NCBI GenBank assembly: GCA_900095095.1
Contig: FMBT01000453.1
Coordinates: 1 to 64,000, forward strand
Source of the DNA: Fragilariopsis cylindrus CCMP1102
Taxonomy: Eukaryota; Bacillariophyta; Bacillariophyceae; Bacillariales; Bacillariaceae
Direction: 5' to 3'
DNA length: 64,000 nucleotides
The notes below the pieces were generated by a model. That model saw nothing but the letters and a program-made list of their open reading frames with translations. It searched no databases and was not told where the DNA came from. Below are positions 46,211 through 57,840 of the stretch, piece after piece (positions within the stretch are counted from its first letter, which is position 1; each line of letters begins with the position of its first letter). The position numbers and the translations under genes are program-made.

Positions 46211-48037
46211 TTAGTCATGTATGAATATTTCTGGCATAACATTCGGAAAATCATGAATAATATCAATTTCATGTTCGGCATGTTCACTAGTAATAGGTGT
46301 TCCACAATCTCGACCAACCCGTCCAACTAGAAACGATCTAATACCCAATGATCGTGCTGTAGCGATATTTTTTGTAGAATCATCAAGAAATAAACATGTT
46401 TCTGGATCCTTCACACCTGCAATTTTCAAAGCTGCCTCAAATGCCTCGGTTGAATGTTTCGTCGCTAGATTACAACTTTTCACTATATGTGATGATAATG
46501 ATTACAGCAGTATAGTGCAATGAGGAAATCAATGGAAATTTAAAAAGAAAAAATAGTAAGTAAAAGGATGATAAAAGTGCAGGAAATAAATTATGTGAAC
46601 TTTATTTTTATATATTGTATGTGTAACAAAGAATAAAAGAATAAAAAGCACCATCTAATAACATAACTTACCATCAATAATATCAACGAATAGATCATCG
46701 ATACCAAGTGCACGAAGACAACGTTCTGCATGTGCTCGGACACTTGCCGTAAAGATATATTTGGGTATAGTAGGATCAATTTTTAATATCATATCACGTA
46801 ATTCATTATCAATTGATAAATGTTCATGTATTGGTATATCATGTACGTCTGATAGATATTGATCAATTTCTTCTTCTGTTTCCTCCATATGACCTTCCGC
46901 TAATAATCCCTTCAATGCAGTTCCATGTTTTTTGTATAACTGATATGCTTCACCAGCAGGTAAATTCTTTTTTGATGTACACCATTCTTCAATCTTAGCT
47001 GTTAACGTACTCGCTAATTTCCATCCATCAAAGTATAAACAATCATCACAATCAAATAATATAACTTCCGGTTTAGGTCGTAACGTATATCGTTCTATAT
47101 CACCCCAACGTCTTTTTAATGATGTGTCGTACCGGTATTGTAAATATAATGTAAGTGCATGCAAAGAATCTGGCATCCAATCCTCCGGACAATCAATTGC
47201 CATCTTACGTATTGTCTTGACAGATAATTGTAAAACCTCTGATACTTCTTCTGGTTGCATTTTAATTTCTGAAAATGGTTTACGATAAGTAACCTCAGAT
47301 AATCCACCCCATACTTTAACCGTCTCATCTTCATATGGGAAAACAAATAGTTGTTTCATTTCATTTTTGTTTTTGTTTTTGATATTATCGTCTTCTTTTT
47401 CTTCCAAGTCGATATTCATTTCTTCCATCATTTCTCTTGTTGAATTCAATAAATATGATTCACCAAAACCAACTACACCACCGGGTGTCGCATCAAGTTT
47501 TCCTGGACAATAATCCTTAATAGTAGACCGTCTTTGTACTAAAAGGATTTGTTCTTCTTCGTCTTCTTTGTCGTCGTTACTACTATTCGGATCAATATAA
47601 CGAATAATAATATATGTTGCTCGATGCCACATTTTATTTATACGCATTTGTGATCTAGGATGTCCAGTAGATGTAGGATTATTATTTTTGTCTACAGTAT
47701 ATACATTTTCATTTGCATTTAATGTAGTTCCATCCTGTAAAGCTTTCATTAAATCATTCTGATTAGTCGTATTTGTAAATCCTAATACTGATGTCATATT
47801 ATTATTTTTCTTCTTCTCGTCGTCGTCGTTTTCCTGCTGATCCTGCATCATGATTGCTTTCAAATTCGTCGTCGGCGATAATGATGATGCTGATGATGAT
47901 GATTGGCGTTGTTGTACTTGTGGTAGTCCTACTAGTACTTTTCTTGGAACAGATAAAGTGTTGGTGAGTACAATAGCGTTGATGAAGAATATCAAATGAA
48001 ATAGTAGTTGCAATCCCCAACTTGCGGTATCTTTCAT
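46211..48037 (-). CDS. Nudix hydrolase fused to HAD-type pyrimidine 5'-nucleotidase
   Basis: Two exons, 48037-46672 and 46482-46211; 545 residues in a continuous frame. The N-terminus is hydrophobic (LQLLFHLIFFINAIVLTNTL), probably a signal or anchor. The Nudix domain covers roughly residues 125-285, with box GVVGFGESYLLNSTREMMEEMNI: G-x5-E-x7-R-E-x2-E-E is kept, but the usual Gly after EEx is Asn. The preceding QILLVQRRSTIKDYCPGKLD matches IDI/YfcD-like Nudix enzymes. The second half is a HAD phosphatase of the Sdt1/Phm8 type: motif I FDCDDCLY, motif II IFTASVRAHAERCLRALG, then CNLATKHSTEAFEAAL and motif IV FLDDSTKNIATARSLG. The pairing suggests sequential removal of phosphates from a nucleotide-like substrate; this is inference. 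Confidence 0.87.
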
Positions 48038-48509
48038 TCCACTTATGAATAATACGATAAGATACTGTATTACCTCAGCAATTCACTCTCTCTATGGTCT
48101 CATGCAAATAGAAACGAATCGAATGAATCTGGTCAAGTAACTTCGACCGCAAAGCTTTCTGTTGCTGCTATTTTTTATGATATTATCAATTACGGAGGAT
48201 ACGGAATCCGGGACTGAATGACTCCCGCGTGCACCAAGACAGCGACGCGGAAGACGAAAATTCTATACTTTTTGACACATCTTGAATCTTGAGGTACGTA
48301 CTGTATGATCGTTTTAAGTCTGAAGTCTGAATTCCTTCGAAACATACATAAACAAGCAATTCTTTATTAGGAGGTAGTAGAATCAATTCCATCCACAATA
48401 TTCGACCTGTGAAGGCAACGTAATCATAAATCATAGCCAGCGACACGACAATACTTTGAAGTTTTAAATATATTGAATACAAAAACAACAATTCTCAAAA
48501 AATACAAAA
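48038..48509. promoter_or_regulatory. Divergent intergenic region
   Basis: Between the Nudix-HAD gene (-) and the CPBP protease gene (+), expected to contain both promoters. No motif assigned. Confidence 0.35.
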
Positions 48510-49322
48510 ATGGGATCAGTTTTTTCTACGGCAGGAAGTAAAGCATTACTTTCATTGAAAACAATACCAAATTGGAATCAATCATTACACGTTATTGGTA
48601 TTACTATTGCTAGTACTGGTCTGGCTGGATTTATAGCAGCAGTTACTGAATTTGTTGATCCGATTAAAGATTTCGATCCACCATCTCGAAGTACAAAGAA
48701 TAAATGTATTATTGGTTGGTTGAAACCAATATCAGCTTACATATTTCCAGCATTGATTGAAGAAATTATTTGGAGAGGTATATTAAGTCCAAATCCATCA
48801 ATAACAACAGTATCAACTGGCGTGATGTGGGGATGGGCTATGGGTGTATGCATGGTCCATGTTTGCGTACATCCGGTGGCTGGATATACTGTTTGGCCAC
48901 GTGGAAAAATTGTATTCAATGACTATCGCTTCTTATTGTTAGCAACAATTGCTTTAGGTGGAACGACTGCATCATATATTGTAAGTGGTGGTAGTGTTTG
49001 GTGTGCTGCATTGACACATTGGATCCCAGTTGCATTGTGGAGAGATTTCTTTGGAGGAGAAGCGAAACTATTGAAAGAATCATCATCTACAACAGATATG
49101 GCAGAAACAGACGACGATAATGATATCAATGGGGACAACAACAACAATGATGATAATAGTAATAATAATGGCGCTATAACAACTCCATCAATACATATAA
49201 ATGAAGAAATGAAGATAAGTGATAGCAGTGGAGGCACCAACAATGATAATGACAAGAATGATAATAATCCTACAACACCATATATCTGCATAAACGAAGA
49301 AACAAGAGAAAAAACACAATAA
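48510..49322 (+). CDS. CPBP-family (CAAX/Abi) intramembrane protease-like
   Basis: Single-exon membrane protein of 270 residues. The four family motifs are recognisable: ALIEEIIWRG (EExxxR, residues about 84-93), the helix with MVHVCVHP (an H in helix 2), FNDYRFLLLATIALG (FxxxR-like) and WCAALTHWIPVALW (terminal His). CPBP members include eukaryotic Rce1 prenyl-protein proteases and plant plastid SCO4-like proteins; others have lost activity. About four to five hydrophobic segments fill residues 28-185. The final 85 residues are a soluble Asp/Asn-rich low-complexity tail. The start has no obvious plastid presequence. The substrate is unknown. Confidence 0.82.
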   Translation: MGSVFSTAGSKALLSLKTIPNWNQSLHVIGITIASTGLAGFIAAVTEFVDPIKDFDPPSRSTKNKCIIGWLKPISAYIFPALIEEIIWRGILSPNPSITTVSTGVMWGWAMGVCMVHVCVHPVAGYTVWPRGKIVFNDYRFLLLATIALGGTTASYIVSGGSVWCAALTHWIPVALWRDFFGGEAKLLKESSSTTDMAETDDDNDINGDNNNNDDNSNNNGAITTPSIHINEEMKISDSSGGTNNDNDKNDNNPTTPYICINEETREKTQ

Positions 49323-49708
49323 CTAGAGAAAAAAACGTAACAAAACAAAAAGAAGAGCTGCATACTATGCATGTACATGAAAATATTATCAATTTATTTC
49401 AAGATGATGATAACATAAATCCGAAAATTGAATGAAATTATTTTTTCATCAGGAATATTGGATATATTGCTGTAAAGCATACCATTTTCATTGTTTTTTC
49501 TCGTTCGTACTAGCTATTGTCGATGTATCAACGAAAAGGAGAAATATATTCATATTATGACCGCAAGAGGAGACTTTTCTAGAAAGATTATTTAATAAAA
49601 ATTTGAAAATGATGTTTTAAACTTCTTTATACGAGTGAGGATCAAAACATACCACAGAAAAATGTCAAAGGGACTGTTTTGTTACTAAAACTAAAGGTTT
49701 CATGTTCC
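49323..49708. other. Short convergent intergenic region
   Basis: 3' flanks of the CPBP gene (+) and the first transporter (-). AT-rich, no feature seen. Confidence 0.45.
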
Positions 49709-51458
49709 TTATCCTAGACTTCTTACGGCCATTGTAGCTCCAACTGCACCCATCACAATACCTAGTACTGCGGAGGCCATTGATACATTCACTCCGAATT
49801 TCTCTTCTGTTCGACCTTGTTGAGCAACCACGGCTCTGTACATCAACGCTGGGTACACATAGGTTAGAGCATTTCCGAGAGTTGCTCCTCCAAATGCCAA
49901 AACAAAGCTAACGTCACGCAACTTGCATGCAGCAGATGTGATGACTCCAAGAAGCATCACAGTTACTAGATTCAAAGTTCTTGCTGAGCGTTTGTCAACA
50001 GGAATCTTTGCCAAATCCAAGAAACCGTCACGGCATCCAGTGAAAGCCAACGGATAACTGAAAACGAGTGAGACAGCAACGGCGATTCTGCTCAGTCCCA
50101 TCCACATATCGGTACCTGCGTAATTATTCAATACAAGTCCATCGCAGGATTTTCCAAAAGTCAAAAAACCGACCATGGTTATGAAGCCCATCAAGAAAAT
50201 AGAAATTCCAAAACCCAAGCCGACAACTTTATTGAAACGTGGAAGAGTATTTTGCTTTAACTCCAAGTAAAATTTGGGAGCATTGAAATGTGCCTATAAA
50301 TTTTTTGAATGAAGAGTTTCGTATATATGGAGGGTGTGACAATATTAGTAGAGTACAAGAAGGTGCTTTCCGTACATCAAAAGCAGTTGGTTCATATAAA
50401 AATTAATTTGTTCATGTACGTACCATGTATGCAGTGCTTAACATGCAAACCAAAATCAAAGCGTTAGGCGAAAGGACGCTTGCCGCTCCTAAGTTTCCAA
50501 ACTGAGGTCTCAAATTACTGGCAATTTGCTCAACAAGTTTACCCTCATTAGAATAACTTCCATCAAGAAGGCGCACTGTCATCGCTACGGCGGTGTAAGC
50601 CATTCCCATTACACCTAAAAGAGAGAAAGGTGCTAATGATTTGAGATTCTTCAACAAGCAAAGTGGCAATAAAACTAGGGCTGTGACGACTAGCAGGGTA
50701 GTGTTGCGAGTTGTTTCTAGTAAACTGGAAAAGGTATCAGCTAGGACCATAGAAAATGCCAGACATGCCAAAAAAGTCTTGAAGGTTACCGAATAAGCTG
50801 GAATCCATGACGTTCCTTCACCAACAGTCCTACTCCATGCTTCCCGATAACTCTTAGCTCCAGTATAGGCGCAAACTTTTCCTATCAACGCAAAACCGTA
50901 TCCGGACAAGATCCCGATCACTGCGATAAGAATACCAGCGGGGATGAAGGCTGATGGAGCACTACCAAAGGCTGCAACACCAGCAGGAAGACTCAATACT
51001 CCAACACCGACAATACCCTTGACTAAGTTGAATACTTCGTTGGGAATCGAAGCGCCTTCGGTGGTAATTGGTGCCATGCTTGCACGCGAATTCTTCAGTG
51101 CAGCTGTTGAAGTACTACGGACTGCAACTATCGGTTTACTCAAAGCTTCGATCAATGCTCGTTCTGGTCTTTCGCCTTCTGCAAGAGCCTTCCCTCCCAA
51201 TGTAGCAAAAATGGCAGCTATACCCACGCCAATAAAGGTTTTGGTGACGCCTGACGTTTGCGTTGTAGCTGATTTACTATCTTGTCTTCTTACAATCCCA
51301 CCCTCAGCAGTCAGATCTTTCTTTGTCACCTTTTTCTTGTTGAAGGTTTCATAGCCAATCACAGGCCATGATTTCTTTGGGATGATTTCGGCTGATACCG
51401 ATAACACCAACCAAAGAGTCGTTGCGAGTATCAGCATCCATTGCGTCGAACCTTTCAT
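49709..51458 (-). CDS. AAAP-family amino-acid transporter, copy 1
   Basis: Membrane permease of the AAAP superfamily (SLC32/36/38-like, Aa_trans fold), which moves amino acids with protons or Na+. Two exons, 51458-50424 and 50293-49709; 539 residues. The N-terminus is a signal-like peptide (MLILATTLWLVLSVSAEI), followed by about 120 soluble residues. TM1 has the family GxGxLSLP motif: VKGIVGVGVLSLPAGVAAF. The loop ALIGKVCAYTGAKSYREAW and the later KNLKSLAPFSLLG and AHFNAPKF motifs are shared with the other two copies. The intron falls just before AHFNAP. About eleven hydrophobic helices are visible. The long N-terminus could direct it to the plastid or another endomembrane. Confidence 0.88.
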
Positions 51459-52086
51459 CGTGTCGTTTGTCGTTAGTCCTTGGTCTTTTTTCCCTTAGTT
51501 TTCAAGTGGCACTACGATAGAATTGTAGTTACCGTTTTGAATTGGCAGATGAGGATATTATGAAGAGATTGTTGATAGGAAATGTCGTTAAATCTTTTTA
51601 CTTGCAAGGTCAATCGCTCATTCGTCATTCAATTAGCGTGTGAATGATTTCTTAACGGATTATGAAACCGACGATAACAGACGAGAAAAAAACTAATATT
51701 TATTGTTCTACTATTTGTTACCTCGTAGTACACAGTATCAATTTGTACAACTACTAAATAGTCCTACGGTAGTAAAGTTACACTACAGCCATGATAATAA
51801 CACTACTCTATTGGTATCATGTAACTAATCTAGAAAGTAAAGAGTGTTGATTTGTTGGATTTTAACATTCTGTCGATGCCTATACTACTATATTATAAAA
51901 TGATAGACTGGGAGTATGCACTGCTGTGTGTGTTTGAATGATACATTGCACTTTTAGTAAAAATTGTATTAATCTGAAGATCTACCTACTTATTCTACTG
52001 ATCATCATTATAATAATAAAGTACTCTTGTTCATTCATTATATAGTATAGTATTATGTAATAATATTTATTATATTATATTATAGT
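51459..52086. promoter_or_regulatory. Intergenic between transporter copies 1 and 2
   Basis: Both flanking genes are on the minus strand, so this holds the copy 1 promoter and the copy 2 3' end. AT-rich with TATTATATTATATTATAG just before 52087. No gene seen. Confidence 0.4.
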
Positions 52087-53671
52087 TTATTGCAAGGCAA
52101 GTTTAGTCCCAAGTGCTCCCATAATAACACCCAGAACACAAACTACTTTAGCCAACGTAGTTTCCTTGGTTTTCTTCCCATTTTGACTTTTAAGGAACAT
52201 AATTGTTGGATAGATAAATACCAATGCTGTACCGAAGGTAGCACCACCAACACTTGCAACCAAACCTAAATCGGTTAATTTAGATGCAACAATTGTTGTA
52301 ATTGCCAATACACCGATTGTAAGCTTATTGAAAAGATCATTGGATCTTTTTTCTTTTGGTACCTTAAATAAATCTAATAATCCATCGCGTGTTCCATCAA
52401 ATAATAATGGATATGATCCCGTTACACTTAATCCAACAGCAACACGTGAAAAACTCATCAGAAGATCCTTTGTTGAATAATTATTTAAAATAAGTCCGTT
52501 GGATGCAGCACCGAATGTTAAAAATCCTAATGCTGTAATTGTTGAATACAACAAAACCGATGTACCAAAACTCCATGCAATAACTTGTGTAAATCGTGCC
52601 ATGGTATTATCTTTTAATTCCGCTAAGTATTTAGGAGCATTGAAATGTGCTATGTATGCATTGGATAACATGGCTGTTAAGATTAATGATTTAGCAGAAA
52701 GTGCTGCTTTTGCACCCGCAGAACCAAATGCTGGTGCAGCTAATGCAGTTGCAACAAACGCACCACCCGGTGCATATGCTCCACCAAAGTATCGAACAGC
52801 CATTGCGAATGTTGTGTACAGCATACCAATAATTCCAACAAGTGAAAATGGTGCCAATGAGGATAAATTTTTCATTAAACATAATGGTAATAATACAACA
52901 CCCGTAACTCCCATTAATGATTGTGTTCGTGTTGCAGCAATCCCCAACGATGCTAGCAAATTAGTAATTGTATCGGCTAATATCATTGAGTATGATAAAT
53001 TACCCAACCAACAATCAAAAAAACAAGAAAATGCAATGATAGATGACGTCGATTTACCAACAGTTGCGTCCCACGCGTCAGCATATGACATAGTATTAGT
53101 CGATTGACATACCCGTCCAATTAATGCAAATGTATATGCAGAAATTACACCCATAAGAGCAATTAAGATAGTTGCTGGGATCATCGCTGATGGTGCATTA
53201 CCAAATGCAACAACACCTGAATAGGGGGGGGGGGGAGTATAAATGATAAGATTACGATAGACGAAAACAAAACGACCGAGAAGTTAACCCTGAGCAGAAT
53301 ACACCCACCCACACCAACACGTAGACAAATAGAAAGGAAGATAGATAGATCTAAGACTTACCCGCTGGTAATGACAACACGCCTGCACCAACAATACTCT
53401 TGATAAGATTGAAAACTTCGTTGGGAATAGTAGCAGTACCAGTACCTTTACTGGTTGTCTTGCCGCCTCCGCCACTTCCACCACGGGGGATCTCAGCAGC
53501 CGATGAACTTGCAGCATCATTTCCTAGACGAGTTGTTGTTGATGATACAGTTGTACTACGTGTGGCAAAAGCCGTTGAGGGCGACGATTTACGTGTCGGT
53601 GTAATCAATGCATCGGAAGAAAAGATGATGGTCGTTGCAACCAACAATGGAAAAGCTGTGTATGATCTCAT
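52087..53671 (-). CDS. AAAP-family amino-acid transporter, copy 2
   Basis: Paralogue of copy 1. Two exons, 53671-53362 and 53216-52087; 479 residues. A signal-like N-terminus ends SSDAL-ITPTRK, compatible with a plastid presequence using Leu at the key position. TM1 is built across the intron: VGAGVLSLPAG from exon 1, VVAFGNAPSAM from exon 2. The motifs ALIGRVCQSTNTMSYADAW, KNLSSLAPFSLVG and AHFNAPKYLAEL are shared with the other copies. Its single intron sits at a different place from those in copies 1 and 3, and carries a G12 run. The codon choice is noticeably more AT-ending than in copy 1. Confidence 0.88.
53224..53235 (+). repeat. G12 homopolymer inside transporter intron
   Basis: A run of twelve G bases within the 145-bp intron of transporter copy 2 (C-run on the sense strand, forming part of the polypyrimidine tract just before the CAG acceptor). 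Exact length is uncertain. Confidence 0.8.
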
Positions 53672-54262
53672 GTTGATGAATTGAATTGGATTGGATATTG
53701 AATTGAACTGGTCTTTCTGTTTGTCCTTGTGTTAATATTATTTTTTCCTGCCCTCGACAATTAAATTAATAGACGTGCGAATTGATCGCAACTAAGATGA
53801 TGTCAAAGCCAAACAGGAAACGGTGTTGTAAAAGGTCGGGAAGAAGATGATGGGTGGCGATTTTGTTTCAAAATACGGTATCCTACGTGAACATCGTTCA
53901 GATCGGAATACGAAAAATCCAAATAATGACGTCTTGATTATTTGGATGTTGATACCTACTTATGTGTACGTAAAATGAACGGCTCTCATGCGCTGTCAAA
54001 ATGAAAATTGGCGCGCGGGAACTCTGGATCTTCGAATCTTTTATCACAGACAATCCGAACAATCGCAAAGTGTTCTGAATACATACCGGTACCAGGTACT
54101 AGGAGTAGGCTGAAAAGAGAAACTTTTTGATACTGTACTTCAACCAGGTAACGTACAAACTGTTGTATTTTATTATTTTCATCTGGAATAAGAATCCAGA
54201 ATCTAATTTACGTATTACAGTATAACAAATCAAATCAGTACAGTAGTATTATTAGCGTCACG
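53672..54262. promoter_or_regulatory. Divergent region between transporter copies 2 and 3
   Basis: Bidirectional intergenic of about 590 bases, with copy 2 transcribed left and copy 3 right, so both promoters lie here. No motif assigned. Confidence 0.4.
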
Positions 54263-56028
54263 ATGATTAATAATAATAATAATTCGAAAGGATTTCTCCT
54301 CACGGCGTCGTCTAGCTTTGTTGCCGTCGTCGCAGTTACTTCTCTACTTCAAGTACAACAGCTACCATCGGTTTCTTCTTTTTCGACACCGTCAACCACA
54401 TTATCTTCTTACAATGGCGGTTTGATGATTCGAGATCATACCGCTACAGCCGCACCGCTAGCAGTTTTCCCATCAACCACCAAAAATACTTTTCCTTCTT
54501 CCTCTACTACGTCTTCTTCACGCCATCACGCTAAGCATCATGTTTTATACATGACATCTGATGCGGTTGCTATGCCCGGAAGTTCTGACGATGATGGATC
54601 TTCTTCTGATGCTGAAGCTGTATCAGATAATGATGGTGATGCTACTGTAACGCAACTTATTTTTAATTTAGTTAAAGGTATCGTTGGCGCAGGCGTGTTG
54701 TCATTACCAGCAGGTATTGCTGCATTTGCAAGTGGACCAACTGGTGTTATTCCAGCTGTATCACTTATTGCAATTATTGGTGGTTTATCTGCATATGGAT
54801 TTGCATTGATCGGACGGTGTTGTGCATACACAAACACTAAAAGTTATAGAGACGCATGGTCTGCTACGGTCTCTGAAAAATCATCATGGTTACCAGCAAC
54901 AGCTGTTACAGTGAAAACAATTTGTGCATGCTTAGCATATTCAATGATATTAGGTGACACGTTTGTTTCACTATTATCAACGGTCGGTATGGCATCATCT
55001 AAAGTTCCTGTTACGATTGGATTAACATCAATTGTTTTACTACCATTATGTTTAATGAAAAATTTATCATCATTGGCACCATTCTCATTGGTTGGAAGTT
55101 TAGGTATGCTTTATACTGCAGTTGCTATGTGTGTACGATATTTTGGTAAGGCATACACTGCAACTGGTGGATTCGGTAATGATATGGCACCATCATTACG
55201 ACCTAAATTCGGTCCTGTTGGTGCAGCAGGTGTATTCACACCATCAGCAGCAATTTTAGTTAGTATGTTAAGTACTGCATACATGGCACATTTTAATGCA
55301 CCTAAGGTACGTTCAGTTTCAGTCATGTTATGTTATGTGACGATAAGTAATGAAACAGATCTAGTCGTGTCGCTCGCACGAGTTAGAATGTTTTCATTTA
55401 CATCATCGTCTAAACTCACTCTCCCCTTTCTACATCTCTCTCTCTCTATTTTCAACAACAAAATTTCAAGTTTTACAATGGATTGAAAGACAAGACTTTA
55501 CCTAAGTATTACAAAGTTGTATCGACGTCATTTGCCATTAGTATATCTATCTTTGCGTTGATTGCATCCATTGGATTTTTAACCTTTGGTAGCAGCTCGA
55601 GCGGATTAATTCTTAATAATTATTCAACTCGTGATGGAATAATGAATTTATCAAGAATTGCTGTTGCTGTTTCACTCGTATTTAGTTACCCTTTAGCATT
55701 TGTGGGTGCCCGGGATGGTGTATTAGATTTATTGAAAATGAAAGGTACAGCTAAAACACAAAATGTTTTAACGGTTGCATTATTGAGTGGAATTACAGGT
55801 CTTGCATTGGTTATCCCCGATGTGAGTTTCGTTATGGCATTAGCAGGTGCTACCTTAGGTAATGGATTAATTTATGTCTTCCCATTTTTGATGTTTCGTG
55901 GTGCGATCAAGAAAAAAGTCGACGCAACCAAAGGAGAAAAACGAGAAGTGAAGTTAGCTATGGGATCGGCCGTTCTAGGAATTCTAATGGGTATTTTAGG
56001 TACTAAGATGGCCCTTTCTACTTTGTAA
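54263..56028 (+). CDS. AAAP-family amino-acid transporter, copy 3
   Basis: Third paralogue, opposite orientation. Two exons, 54263-55306 and 55471-56028; 533 residues. The N-terminus has an Asn run, then a hydrophobic stretch ending VSSFSTPST, a plausible plastid cleavage motif, and a Ser/Thr-rich linker. TM1 reads VKGIVGAGVLSLPAGIAAF. ALIGRCCAYTNTKSYRDAW, KNLSSLAPFSLVG and MAHFNAPK follow. The intron falls right after NAPK, three or more codons from the copy 1 intron position. About eleven helices. Closest in sequence to copy 1 by shared motifs (VKGIVG, AYT-KSYR). Confidence 0.88.
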
Positions 56029-56365
56029 ACTATAAAATACATACATGCGAAGTTGTTAATATGCTAGCTCATGTCTGGATACAAAAAAGAGATCACATCT
56101 GTGTAGAATAAGAATACTATTATAATGATTCTAATAAAAGTTTTGATACTTTAAAAAAAGTTAGCGTTTATGTTATGGCTTTTAATTACGCAAAAGAGTT
56201 AGCTGCCAAATATCCTAAAATGTGTGTACAGTATGGTATATTTAATTCGCTAATTTTTTCATATCAAATATTCTCTATATATGTACGCCATGATGAACGT
56301 TTTGTTCTTGCCTTAATAATGAAGATCCTACGACCAAATCTTGGGATAGCAATGCTTTATTAGGC
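56029..56365. other. 3' flank of transporter copy 3
   Basis: Contains a 62-codon open frame at 56175-56363 (+) with no family resemblance and no sign of expression. Otherwise nothing recognised. Confidence 0.35.
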
Positions 56366-56689
56366 ATCGATGACTCTATTACACTAGTGTATTTACAACT
56401 TAACTTATTCTGTTACTATGACTAATTATTAGATCTATCTTATTTCATCTTCAAAATATCTCATACTAAATCTATTTGACTAGTTTGAATAAGACTCAAA
56501 CATTCTCCCCTACTCGACAAACTACAAGTGTACTACTTGTAGAAACAAGTGTGGGAGTAAACATAGTACTTATTCTTCGACGCTCATCAAACACACTTTA
56601 CTGTGCTGATCTATTGCATCTTGCCATAATTACTTCTTACTCTAAGTTGTTCTGTTCTACGTTCTCTTGCCGATGTTCGTATTGCTTTC

Positions 56690-57394
56690 TTCCTACATTC
56701 GAACACAGACTAACCGATGTTCGTACTGCTTTCTGTTCTTTCGATGGACTCTCACCATTGCGTGTGTTGTTTTCTGATGCTTCGTCGGACTCTCACCATT
56801 GCTTGTGTTTATTTCCACGGCCTGTTGCCATTGCTTTCTGTTATTTCGGCGGACTCTTGCCATTGCTTTCTGTTATTTCGGCGGACTCTTGCCATTGCTT
56901 TCCTTGTTTCTTCGGCCTGTTGCCATTCTTCGTATTGCTTTCCTTGTTCCTTCGGCCTGTTGCCATTCGGCAGCCATTCTTCGTATTTCTTTCCTTGTTT
57001 CTTCGGCCTGTTGCCATTCTTCGTACTGATTTCCTTGTTTCTTCGGCCTGTTGCCATTCGGCAGCCATTCTTCGTACTGATTTCCTTGTTTCTTCGGCCT
57101 GTTGCCATTCGGCAGCCATTCTTCATATTGCTTTCATTGTTTCTTCGACCTGTTGCCATTCGGCAGCCATTCTTCGTATTTCTTTCCTTGTTTCTTCGGC
57201 ATGTTGCCATTCGGCAGCCATTCTTCATATTGCTTTCATTGTTTCTTCGACCTGTTGCCATTCGGCATGTTGCCATTCTTAGTATCACTTTCTGTGTTTT
57301 TCGTATTGCTTTCTGTGTTTTCACGGCATGTTGCCATTATTCGTATTACTTTCTGTTGTTTTCTACGGACTCTCACCATTGCTTGTGTTGCTTT
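56690..57394. repeat. Tandem repeat, units of 39 and 51 bp
   Basis: Head-to-tail units built on TTCTTCGGCCTGTTGCCATT, followed in the longer unit by CGGCAGCCATTC, then CTTCGTATTGCTTTCCTTG. The long unit is about 51 bp and the short one about 39 bp, differing by a 12-bp block. All are multiples of three, so open frames persist on both strands as 13- and 17-residue peptide repeats, for example the minus-strand ATGRRNKE motif. Units vary by a few bases. Upstream copies are more diverged, with TCTCACCATTGC in place of the core. Confidence 0.85.
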
Positions 57395-57840
57395 ACTTTG
57401 ACTTTACTCTGACTTTCCTTTGAGTTTCCTTTACTTTGACTTTACTTTGACTTTACTCTGACTTTACTTTGACTTTACTCTGACTTTCCTTTGAGTTTCC
57501 TTTACTTTGAGTTACCTTTACTTTGAGTTACCTTTACTTTGACTTTACTCTGACTTTCCTTTGAGTTTCCTTTACTTTGACTTTACTTTGACTTTACTCT
57601 GACTTTCCTTTGAGTTTCCTTTACTTTGAGTTACCTTTACTATGAGTTTCCTTTACTTTGAGATTCCTTTACTTTGAGTTTCCTTTGCTTTGAGTTTCCT
57701 TTACTTTGAGTTTCCTTTCTTTGAGTTTCCTTTCTTTGAGTTTCCTTTACTTTGAGTTTCCTTTACTTTGAGTTTCCTTTACTTTGACTTTCCTTTACTT
57801 TGACTTTACTTTACTTTGACTTTACTTTACTTTGACTTAA
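57395..57840. repeat. Pyrimidine-rich short tandem array
   Basis: Degenerate array of TTTACTTTGAC, TTTACTCTGAC and TTTCCTTTGAG-type units of about 11 bp, shifting later to about 16-bp TTTCCTTTACTTTGAG units. The top strand is T-rich with regularly spaced GA or GAG steps. Distinct from, but directly joined to, the preceding array. Confidence 0.85.

Noticed and set aside
50944-51354. 136-codon plus-strand open frame
   Set aside because: Antisense shadow of transporter copy 1; no family resemblance of its own.
52499-53107. 202-codon open frame on the plus strand
   Set aside because: It is the antisense shadow of transporter copy 2, created by its repetitive Ala/Gly/Val codons.
56690-57394. CRISPR-like array
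   Set aside because: Units are contiguous and degenerate, with no unique spacers, and the genome is eukaryotic.
56476-57412. Several 170-270 codon open frames on both strands
   Set aside because: They follow from a stop-free tandem unit with period a multiple of three; without transcript evidence I list it as a repeat, not as genes.
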